Assembly (NCBI GenBank): GCA_001599935.1
Contig: BCIJ01000014.1
Coordinates: forward strand, 329,116 to 393,115
Direction: 5' to 3'
Source: Holtermannia corniformis
Lineage: Eukaryota; Basidiomycota; Tremellomycetes; Holtermanniales
Length of the DNA stretch: 64,000 nt
Shown: piece after piece, positions 20,670-30,382 of the stretch
Layout: every line of letters starts with the position of its first letter
Numbering within the stretch: position 1 is the first letter of the stretch
Made by a program: the position numbers and the translations under genes
The notes under the pieces: model-generated
The model's input: the letters and a program-made list of their open reading frames with translations, nothing else
The model's database searches: none
What the model was told of the DNA's origin: nothing

Positions 20670-23374
20670 CTACCACAACTCTCGACTACCATCGATCCAT
20701 CCCTCGTCTGCCCTCGTCTCCCAGTAACCACCACCGTAGCGCCACTCGTCCGTCCCCGCCTGTCCCTCGCCAGCGACCGTGAACCAGCGCGGGCGAACGC
20801 TCTGATTCTCAGAGTTCCTTCGACGCTGTCGCGATTCCAGTGCGTGCTTGAGGCTCTCAGCCTCGTTGATCTCGCCGTGCTCGTATAAACGTTGATCCGG
20901 TCGCAGGCGCGAGTCGGTCGGCGCGATCAACAGCTTTGCCGCTGGACTGTATAGATCCGCAGAGAGCTCGTTGAGCGTCAGAGCGAAGGGCGAGAGCCCG
21001 AAATAGTCTTCCGGGCTCGGGTGAAAGCCGTTTGCTTGCCAGATCTTGGTCTCGGACGCAGTCGACGTGCCCAAGCGAGCATAGATTTCGGTATCCCACG
21101 AGCCTGGCCGTGTGAGCTCAGCATGTCGGGATCGCATCCACTGCACTCACCCCGTAACCACGCTTTGGGCTCGCCATTCGCGTCTTTTGCAACGCCCTCG
21201 AGAGCACGGCCGAGCTCTTTGAACTCGACTTGGACAATCTCGTTTCGCGCCAAGTTCTCCACCACCATCGTGCCGGCGATACACGGTGCGCCGGACCCAA
21301 ACGGGTTCAAGCTGACATACGTCGGCGGTTTGCCCCTACCCGATTGCAGCATCAGTACACGCTGTTCACTGCACAGACTAGAGACTGACCATCGATACGT
21401 CTCGTTCCACCCGTCCAGCTCGACATGCTGCCACCCGAGCGGGACAATCTCATACGCTGCAGGCGGATCAGTCTTATCAACGACGCATGCAAAGCGTAGC
21501 ACTCACAAGCCTTCTTGCGCCCCTGCTTGACCTGGGTCAAGCCACGAAAGACCCAGCCAGCTCCTTCGGCATGGCTCGCCGTCTGGACAGGGACGTGCGA
21601 GACCTTTTCGGCCAAGAAGCGGAACCCTAGATCCGGTCGGTCGAGCTCAAACGTCTCGCCTAGAAGCGGGTTGCTGCGCGTGTGAGCATGTGCAGCATCA
21701 TGGACAAGTCGACTCACCAGGGTTTCCTCGTACTGCGATGGCGCGAGCCAGCGTAGCTAGACATTGCGAATGCCGCCACGTAGCACAAGCGTGCAATCGG
21801 GTCTGTCGTGCGTGTGGCCCTACGTGTACCGTCAGCAGTGGTACAAGAGCAAGCGAGCGGGACGCACGTCTGTAAGAGAGCCGTGTATTCCATGTCTTCG
21901 GCCATGCGCTGGAGCACGCTGAACGGTTCGTTGAACAGGAGCGGCATCGAGCCGGCCGAAGTTGCCTGTGGCGCGTCAGCGCTTGCTATATATTGTGCAC
22001 AGACAATTGCAAGTGGCTATGGGTCTAAAGGCGGGGATGCAGACGCTGGACAAGATACGACTGGCCGCATTGTTCGACAGCGCCCCAGGCCATGCCTCGA
22101 TACAGCCGTACTCACACTCGTGACCGCCTTGATCGCGGCCTTCAACCCCGGCGCAGGCGGCGCCAACGCGCCCAGCTTGTTTCGCCTCGCGACTTTGCCC
22201 GGGTGTACGGCCGGGACACCCCTGATCCTCTTGTGCTGCAACTCTTCTTCGCTGCCCCTACGTTCCTGTACGGCCTCGAGCGTCTCGATCGCTGCCATGG
22301 GCTGGGGACTGCTCGGTCTCGACTCTGCATCGTGCCATATCGAGACACTGACGTTTGTGCTGGCGATTGACGCTCTCGACAAATGACCTTTGGTTGCGAT
22401 AGCCAAAGGCGGTCTCTGAGGACCGATACCAGGTTCTGGGTCCTCGAGTGCCGCTTGCGAGAGTGCAGAGATTGTCAGGGCGTCGAGTTCGGCGTCGAAC
22501 GCTTCGTCTGATGGAGGGGTGGGAGGTAGCGCTGGAGGTGGCGGGATCAGTGTTAGGAGGAGGGAATGCTGGTGGCGGAGTTGGAGGATGGATTCGGACA
22601 GGTGCGAGAGGTCGAGCGGGAGGCTGTCGGCTGATGGCGTTGGCGCGGGTAACAGTTGGGACGGGAGCGAGGGCGGTGAGTCCGAATAGTTGTATTCAGA
22701 CTGGGTTGCGCGAGACAGCGTTGCTGGACAAGTGTTAGCTGTCGTTCCTGCTGGGGATGCAACTGACGGCGCTTGGTAAACATGCCCATCACGCGCTTGT
22801 GCTTCGATCCTGTGCCTCCGCCCGCACCGCTGCCGCCAAACTCGGGCAATCGACTCGCATCGCCCGAGCCCGTGCGCGCTCTGGATCGTTTCTTGTCCTT
22901 GTCCTTGCCGCTGGCACGCTCCAGCGTTGAGTCCGAGAGCCGGAGGTGTAGACCGTGACTTGTGAGTGATGGAATGGGCAGTGAGCGTGCGTGATCTCCT
23001 ACGATCCATGTCAGTGCGCACGCTCGCGAGGTCAAAGGACGCACGCATCGATTTCGATTTCGACTTTTTCTTCTTGGGCGCGTCTCCCGGGCTCGAACCG
23101 ACCACGGGCGTGCTCGGTCCCGACAAGTTGACGCTCGACGCTCGACTCGGTTCAGCACGAAGCGAGCACAGGTAGTCTTCGAGCCCTTTGAGTGTCTATC
23201 CGGATCAGCACTAGCGCGTGCACCGATGCCGCCGCTCACCTCGTCCATGTCAACGAGCGCATGCTCGATCGCGTCTGGTGAGATCCTCGACGAGTACGAG
23301 GTGGAAGCCGAGGGTGAGGCGAGCGAGCTCGAGGTCGTGGCTGTGGGAGCGAGGGGCGAGACGGTGACTTGCAT
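20670..23374 (-). CDS. Oxysterol-binding protein homologue (ORP/Osh family)
   Basis: Lipid-transfer protein of the ORP family, which moves sterols or phosphatidylserine, often in exchange for PI4P, at membrane contact sites. Read from ATG 23374 to a stop at 20670 in about eight exons. The N-terminal half is Ser/Pro-rich and basic (a KKKKSKSKS stretch) and holds TLKGLEDYLCSL, with no clear PH domain. The C-terminal lipid-binding domain is complete in order: NEPFSVLQRMAEDMEYTALL, DPIARLCYVAAFAMSSYA, RNPLLGETFELDRPDLGFRF, LAEKVSHVPVQTASH, PPTYVSLNPFGSG, WLRGE, and KIWQANGFHPSPEDYFGLSP with ALTLNE. The family fingerprint usually reads EQVSHHPP; here the corresponding residues are EKVSHVPV, so the second histidine is missing. 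The fingerprint histidines contact the PI4P phosphate, so PI4P binding may be weakened. It shares a 283-bp divergent promoter with MVP1. Confidence 0.9.
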
Positions 23375-23570
23375 GGTACGTTGCGGACCTGCCTAGCCGC
23401 CTTTGCGGCTGTTGACCGGCTTGGCGTTGGAATGTACCCCTGGCTATGGTCCTGGCGATCGCTGAGCTGCCTCGAGTGCTATGCAGAGTGCTCGCGAGGG
23501 CGTCAACAGCTGTCCGACATCCCGAGGAATGGGTTATTAAAGAGATGCGCAGGTCGATGAGCGATGGGTG

Positions 23571-23592
23571 ATTACGTAATCGCCACGTGGCG
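23571..23592. promoter_or_regulatory. Adjacent ATTACGTAAT and CGCCACGTGGCG palindromes
   Basis: Two perfect palindromes touch each other in the 283-bp promoter shared by the oxysterol-binding gene (-) and MVP1 (+). ATTACGTAAT is a Yap/bZIP-type site and CGCCACGTGGCG carries the bHLH CACGTG core. The spacing suggests combined binding; the factors are inferred from motif class only. Confidence 0.6.
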
Positions 23593-23657
23593 GCACTGAA
23601 CCGTCACCTCGACCGCGCTCTATACCTATGGGTCGAGCAGCGAGCGAGTCGTAGACA

Positions 23658-26600
23658 ATGTTGTGCGTACCACTCGGCATTCGTCAGCTAGCGAGACTGA
23701 CACAGGAGCGAAAGCAACAACCCGAGAAGAGCGTCCAACCTCAACTTCTCCTCGTCGGCGTTTGACCCGCTTGCGTCTACAGCCCCCGACGAGCTCGATC
23801 CCTGGAGCTCGGCCCCGAGTCCGAGAGCGGCTACCCCACCTGCTGTTCAGGCGGTGGCTGGACCGACCAACGGACATGCGAATGGATCGGATCCCAGTCC
23901 GGCCGGGCTGATAGGTCAGTGCGGGATGTGGGGATGTGTATGTCTCCAATCATGGCTTGTGGCTGCCGAGCCACTTAGACAGTGCTACATGATGCGGATA
24001 GACAAGCGCTCGAATCTTGCAATCGATCGAGGCCGACGCCGGATCGCTCCCCCAGCACCCAGACGTCCGCGTCTGGCAAACTCTGATGCTGCGAGCAAGC
24101 GATCATAGCCAGCAGTGTAGCTGTCCAAAGTCACAGGAGGTAGACTGTCGTACACGTCGTTCCATCTCCTGATGATCCCTCTCCGGACCGACAGCTTTGC
24201 ACGCGCAATGAGTTTGAGTCGCTGCCACTTTGACGTGTGGGATCGCCCACAGTCTCAGCTCTCTTTCAGCTTGCATCACTGGGACGTCGTCCACCGCGAT
24301 GATGATCTTGGAGCTGTAAGTTGCACGGTCTCACGTCCTCATGCCCAGATCAGCGCTGCCTTGCTGCCGCAAGCTCTGCCAACTCGCTAGGTGTCGCCAG
24401 GAGCCGAGCTATGGCACTTGAGCAATGCAACCGCTGTCCCTTCCTGTGTACTCTATCGCGGTCCGACAACGACAGTCGCTGTTCAGAGATCGCCTTTGTT
24501 GGATGATGCAGGTATGACGCCGAGCGTCTCTCGGTCGTCATCTGGACCGCCAGTAAATTATCACACCGGCCGCAAGCAGCCGCCTCGTCGGCTGTCTAGT
24601 CCCCGGTTCGATGATGATTCCATATCCTGGCTGTCGTACCACGCGCGGTCGATGGCATCAAGCCAAAGGAACGCCGTTGGCGATACCAAGGCCAGGCAAT
24701 GACAGTTTGCGCTTGTATATGCCGCGCCGATGCCAAGGTACAACCACATTGGCCAGTCGTCACAGACACACCTAATATCACTCGAGACCTGAAGCGACCC
24801 TGTGCGGTCTAGGTCTTGCTACTCTGCTGCAGCGCGTTCGGATAATGGACGCGCCGGAGTGCAGTGAACAGATCATCACGCTGGCTCGCGGCGAGCGCGC
24901 GGCTTAACAAGCAGGGTGTTCTCATCACCTCTGCTCGGAACAGCTGCTCTTAACCGTCTTTGACCTTTACGGGCTTCACGGTATAGGCGTTGCTCATCAT
25001 CTATGTGGCCGCAGACACTTCTCAAGTAAACTATCTGGCGCTCTCTGGGATCCGTCCCGCGCCGCTCGGTTCCAACGATTACACGGTGTGCCTGAACATG
25101 AGAGGGCAGACCGGTCAACGCCAAAGAGCTGTTGCAATTGGTTTGGCTGTCGACTAGACCTGATACGGCGTCCACTAGTAGTCACCTCTACTCTTGCGCC
25201 TGTAAACCCCCTCGGTGCACGGACGCTAGACTATCTAACAAATGACGCCGCAGCAGGTCGAGCGCCAGATGCGCTTGTCAGCTCGGAAGATACGTACAGT
25301 GTACGCAAGACGCCGTGCTGTAACAGCGGCTACAGGCTCCCTTTGCCGAGCTTCAGGATCACTCGATCCGTCCGCGCGACGTGTGCTCAGGGCGTGTCAT
25401 GATACCGAGAGTGGCGTATCACTACCGTCATGCTTTATTGCTGTCGTAGGGCGATTGGCCGCGGACACTGCTCCTGCAGCAAGTCATGTGCACTCTTGTA
25501 TCGTACGCGCTTTCATCTCCCTGTGCGTCTTGGTCTCACAGGGTGGACTAGCCAACTCCAAAGAGCTGTGGAAGCTCTGGGAGCGCAACTCTCCAGCCTA
25601 TTGCCGGCGCGCTTGCGTCATGATTCTCAGCTCAGCTGACATACTCTCAGCGGACCCACCTCCACTCTATCTCACCCTCAAGGACTCGCTGGATCCACTT
25701 TCGACGGGTCAAATCTCGTTGACGGCTCTGCACCGATTGCTGGCTACGTCGCAACTACCCGCTGCGACGATCGAGAGGGTATGTCGGGTGCTGATAGCTT
25801 TGAAACAGGGCTGACTGCACACAGATCATCAATTTGACAAGCCGGGATAAGAGCTCTATCTCGAGTCAGGAGTTTTACTGTGCTTTGGCCCTCGTCGGTC
25901 TCGCTCAACAGGGTCAAGGTCAGCCGCCCTGCCCGGGCACCAAACTGGCGCTGACCCCGCCATGGCAGTTGTCTCGATCGAGGCACTCGCGCAATCCCTC
26001 GACCCACTCCCAAGCCCATCACTCCACCCCGTCAAAGCGATCCCATCACCAAGTCTACCGTCATGGGAGCCACCCACCGCAACTAGCGCAGACCCAGACG
26101 ACCAACTATCAGGCGAGGATGCAGACCGTGAGCGAGGCTACTGGACGCGATTGGAACGCGTCGAAGTCGAACTCGTGCCGGAGAAAGAGGGTTGGTTCCT
26201 GACAAAGTACAAGATTGAATCAGATGTTCGCTACAATCACAACTCTATCTCTGGGAATGCTGACATGAGTGTATAGAAACGACATGGAGGGCCCGTGACA
26301 CGGCGGTATTCCGACTTTGTATGGCTGCTTGACTGTCTTGTGCGACGCTATGTGAGTCGACCAGTGACCTCTGCGATCATGCTGACGTCGCAAAGCCATT
26401 CCGGTTATTGCCCAACCTCCCACCGAAGCGAGTCGGACGTGAGTTGGGTTGTCCACCACCAGGACTCAAGCTGACCATGTACGCAGCGGATGCCAACTTT
26501 TTAGAGCAACGACGGTCAGTCTTTGCAAGTGTCAACTTCACGGTGTTGATGGCGATTCAGCAAAGGCTTGCGGAGATTCATCAACACGGTCGTCAACCAC

Positions 26601-27635
26601 CCCGTCATCAAAGACGACGGCGCTCTGAATGTTTTCTTGGTTGAACCCCACTTCGAGGCATGGCGCAAGGTTCGTTTCAAGACCCTTCCGGTCACTCGCG
26701 AGAGCTTAGAGAACAGCGAACCAAAGTGGCGCTTGAAGAAGAGTCGGCGACCAAGAAGCTCACGTCTGCCCAAGAGATGGGCATCCCGGCTGACCTTGAT
26801 GAAAAGCTCAAGTGGGTGACAACATTTGCGTGGGATATCGCCTCACGCGTAACAGTGTGCTTCGTACCCATCTACCAAATCTACTGGCTTCGCACAACAA
26901 GCTGGTCGTCATTGCCGAACGCAGCCTGCATCGCTTGCAATCGGCCGCTGCGGATGCGTCCCGATTAGCTCTAGCTCTGTCAACGCTCGGCGAGGAGATG
27001 CCGCAAGCTTGCTGGCGGTCTTGTGCGGTCTGCGATGGCGTCGGCCGTGGGCTGTGCGACGTCGGCGACGCGTGGGCCAAGGTGGGCGAAGCCGGCGAGC
27101 GGCGGAGCATCAAGGTTATGCTTGAAAGCATCGAAGCCCTCAAAACCCAGCGCGATCTCTACATTGCCTTCCGAGACCTCTTCGCCCGCCACGAACGTGA
27201 GATCGGCCGAGGAATCTGGGTTGACTGTACTGACCGAGCACGAAGGCCTGTCGAAAGATAGCGTTGATAGCCTACGGAAGCGGGCAGAAGCCAAAATGAA
27301 AAAGGTCGAAAGCGTGCGCCAAGTCAAGAAGGCCGGGTGGGAGATCGAAGTGGACAAGCTCGTGTCGGGTTCGTCGGCCGTGCGGTTTCAGAGTCGTGTT
27401 GACACCGGCAGCGATTGACCACGACAACAACACTGTCAGCACCCTGCTCTCGCGCAGAGTCTTCATCAGGGCGTGCATGTACCACGAGGCTAATGTCGTG
27501 CTGCACTCGCGTCAGGCCGCACAGGCTACTCTTGGCTGGCGCGCGTTTGCGCGGGACGAGATCGAGGGTCTGAAGACGCTTGTAGAGCTTTGGGAGGGCG
27601 CGGGAGAGAAGTTGAAGGGTATGCCGGCGGATTGA
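23658..27635 (+). CDS. MVP1: Sorting nexin Mvp1 (SNX8 family)
   Basis: Endosomal PX-BAR protein that sorts cargo away from the vacuole alongside retromer. Exon 1 is only ML plus two bases (ATG 23658); exon 2 gives SESNNPRRASNLNFSSSAFD, then DELDPWSSAPSPR, typical of Mvp1 N termini. An EF/EH-like segment follows: PPPLYLTLKDSLDPLSTGQ, SLTALHRLLATSQLPAATIE, then SISSQEFYCALALVGLAQQG. The PX domain has KRHGGPVTRRYSDFVWLLDC and RLLPNLPPKRVG, and the basic RR-F motif that contacts PI3P. It continues to FINTVVNHPVIKDDGALNVF and EPHFEAWRK. The C-terminal BAR-like helices end in RRVFIRACMYHEANVVLHSR and FARDEIEGLKTLVELWEGA. Splicing exon 2 (ending 23911) to 25651 keeps phase (LI|ADPPPLY) but leaves a 1.7-kb intron, far longer than any other here. 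Extra small exons inside that gap cannot be excluded. Confidence 0.9.
23912..25650 (+). other. Apparent 1.7-kb intron of MVP1
   Basis: It begins GTCAGT and ends GCTGACATACTCTCAG, with a good branch-like CTGAC. It lies between the DPWS exon and the PPPLYLTL exon of MVP1. Several frames are open in it (24391-24702 +, 24876-25175 -, and 25242 onward + in frame with the next exon), but no known domain was seen. It could be a true long intron, one holding unrecognised small exons, or the site of an old insertion. No terminal inverted repeats were recognised at its ends. Confidence 0.4.
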
Positions 27636-27700
27636 TTGATAATAAGCGTGTCTGCACTCTTTCATCGCACCAGGGACTCCGTACTCTCGTGATATACCGC

Positions 27701-28690
27701 TCACACTCGCCTGCGAGGCTTGCGGATCGTCGGGGGCTTGATCGGTTTGGTTGCACCTTTCTTGAGCAACAATTGCAGGCATTTCTTCTCGTGGGAAGCT
27801 GCGTGATCGCGCCGCACATAGGGACGGTTGCAGACTGCAGTGTATAAGCAGAGGACTAACAGATGATGACGCAGGCTGACCATTGCAATGGAAGCGGGCC
27901 TGTGCCGGTCAGCACTTACATATCAGGAAGCTTCATGCTTACTTACCCTTTCCGGCTCATGAAAGATGACAATATGCCGGTCCCGGCAGTTTTTGCTGAG
28001 TGCATTAGTATTAGTAAAAGTTCTCCGGCTTCGGCGCAGGATCGAGTATTAGACCTACCGGTGGAAAACGGCATGGCACTGTCCAGATGCTTCGTAGGGG
28101 CAGCGAAATTCTTTAGGCGTGCGCTGTCGGGTCGCGCCGCCGACTCCGCGCTTCGGCGACTCGTTGGCCGATAGGTCCAGTTGTGGTAAGTTGAACTCCG
28201 TCGTGAGGTGCGCTTGAGAAGTCCGGAAGGCTTCGAATGTGGCGGCGTCCAGATCTTCGATCGTGACACTTGACCCTCCTGCTGAACTCGGTGGTCTGAG
28301 GCGCTCGGGCGCGGGCGAAGAGAGTGGTGCATACTGCACGGAAACGGAAACCGGACAGTTGGACGGAGGCGCAGGCTGCGACCACGGCCAGAGGAATGAC
28401 GTACCACCATAATGCGTATAGGCCGCCATTGGATTCAGGACAGTCGGTAGGGAAAGTGATTGCCGTTCAGTTGCGTAACCGAGACCGAGTGCGGTTAGAA
28501 GCTCTTGGGCAGGCGCAGGCGCCGGCGCCGGCGCCAGTGCTAATGGGGCGCTCTGATACGAAGTGGAGTAATGCGCAATGTTCAAAGCTTCGTCGCCTGC
28601 AGTTGGGAGATTGTAGCCTTGAAGCTCTGCTAGAGTGTACGTAGGCTCTATGTTGCCGAAGGTGGCCTGGATCGGTCGATGGTCGTTCAT
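27701..28690 (-). CDS. Zinc-finger protein with C2H2 and C2HC fingers, likely transcription factor
   Basis: Read from ATG 28690 (MNDHRPIQATFGN) to a stop at 27701. The first ~190 residues are low complexity (an APAPAPAPA run; Ser/Pro-rich) and typical of a fungal regulator. Two fingers follow at the C terminus, each split by an intron. The first spans FRCPYEASGQCHAVFH and RKNCRDRHIVIFH and fits C-x7-C-x12-H-x4-H. The second is assembled as FHCNVCNRPYVRRDHAASH plus EKKC and fits C-x2-C-x12-H-x3-C. A basic tail (KKGATKPIKPPTIRKPRRRV) could serve nuclear entry. A good intron (28705-28769) ends just before the ATG, so either the 5' UTR is spliced or an upstream coding exon exists. Target genes are unknown. 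The 3' end faces MVP1 with only 65 bp between stops. Confidence 0.75.
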
Positions 28691-28769
28691 TGTGAATCGT
28701 GGGTCTGCATCGTCGAACGGGTGACGATGGTCAGCAGTGGGTATTGTCGGTATCGTTCTTCGCTCTTAC

Positions 28770-30382
28770 CGGATTGGTCTGCGGCTGATGTACTGTTGCA
28801 AGTCTTCGGACGCCTGAGCAGGGCAACGAGGTGCGTGTGATGAAAGCAACCGCTATCCAGGACGTTGTCAGCATAGCAAGACTCGTTGGGCGCGGTTGGC
28901 GCATGCGGTAGGCGAAGAGGACGAGGACGAGGGCTCACCTGAATAGGTAGGCGAAAGAGGCGCACCCGAGACCCTAGAAGTATTGCACAGGGTCTATGCT
29001 AGAAGGCCTGGTCAGCTAAGCCACACTGGCGCCACTTGAAGGTTCACTTACATCGCTCTGAAAGGACGAACACTAGGCGAAGACACCTCTTGCCTTCTTG
29101 TGCGCCGCTCGGCGATGAGCTTCTCCGACTTCTACCGTCCTGCGCCTAGTGAATGTCAGCAGGGCGAAGGTAATCCTTGGCTTACCAGGGACGAACGGGA
29201 CTGCTGCTTGAACGTTCGATTTTACTGGGTCGCCCGTTGCAGTGGTGTCTCGCCTCTTACTAGTATCTTCGCGGGCGAAGTCGGTGTGTAAATTCCAAGA
29301 AGTGAGCATGGTGATAGGGAAGAAGTTGGAGGGATAGCTCGACGAGATCCGTTGCGGGCGCTTTGCGATGGGGTGAGAGCCGTGCTGGAATCGGTGAGGC
29401 CGGCCGGCCATGTACGAGATGACGATCAGGCAGAGGTGACACGCCCGGTGTTCACGGGCGTGCGTGGATCTGCTGTGACCGGCTTGGCCGCTACCGTTAC
29501 ATACCGTTGACGCAGTCACCCGCTGAGCAAAGATAGGAGATCGGCTTTCAGATGGTGGCGTCGTACAGGACAGCTCGCCGCTACGGGCTCATCCCGCTGA
29601 CATCTCGTCAGGATCACCCAGGCAGATCTCTTGCTCACCAGGACGCGCCGCGAGTGGTCGAACCACCCCGAAACCGCAAGCTTCTTTGCGACTTGAGCAA
29701 GGCCCGGACAGCAAAGTGCCACGCCTGCGTGGCGCAGGTTTAGCCCCTATGAAGATTGCCTTTCGGCGTTGTGTCTCCGAGCTGCACGCGGTGCAGGCTT
29801 GAGCACATGTTTTGGCAGAACTGAGCGCTAGCGGAAACACTGCTTTTCCTTGGTCCCACTGCTGTGGACCAGGGGCATCAAGCCCCTCCCATTTGTGGCG
29901 CGTCAGTGTGCGTTCCTGTAGATCGCTCTGTACCACGACCGAGAGCACACGAGAAGACGCTGTCTTGTGCAGCACAGAAGTCACTCGTCAAACGACATTG
30001 CGGCTTGGCATTGCCACAGCGCCTGTGCAGCGTGTTTGAGAAGTTTGAGCTCCGACGGAGTCTATCGACTGCAGCCGAGTTATACTGCACACACCCCGAC
30101 TGTGCTGGGCACTGTTCGTTCGCTCGCTACTGTCCTTTCAGGGTGACAAGCAGGTTTGCGTTGTATGGCCGAGGTAGCGCCGGACTGCCGGCCGCGAGCG
30201 GCCATGGCCGGGACCGGCCACGGCAGGTGCAACAACGTCTGGCGAAAGCGCGAGAAGCGTTCGCAAGTCGTGCAACCGTTTCGCAATCCTAGAGTCCCTC
30301 GCTCTGCATCTGCGGTCAAGAATCGTCCAACATCTCCTATATTCTACTTTCTCGGAAACCGGGCGTACCATGCGTTTGCCGT
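28770..30382. other. Gene-poor stretch between the zinc-finger gene and glycogen phosphorylase
   Basis: About 1.6 kb with no supportable gene. A minus-strand frame within 29073-29519 contains MLTSWNLHTDFAREDTSKRR, with a possible splice site after VPFVPG. It could be a ~43-residue peptide or an upstream exon, but there is no supporting similarity. The rest presumably carries promoter sequence for the zinc-finger gene and the 3' region of GPH1. A GC-rich, partly palindromic patch with repeated CCGGCC/GGCC lies near 30180-30225. No RNA gene was recognised. Confidence 0.4.

Noticed and set aside
24876..25175. Possible nested minus-strand gene in the long MVP1 intron
   Set aside because: Only about 100 residues, with no domain, no paralogue and no clear promoter or splice partners; left as part of the unexplained intron.
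30160..30240. GC-rich palindromic patch, considered as a hairpin RNA or transposon end
   Set aside because: The inverted repeats are short and imperfect, with no matching partner or target-site duplication found nearby.
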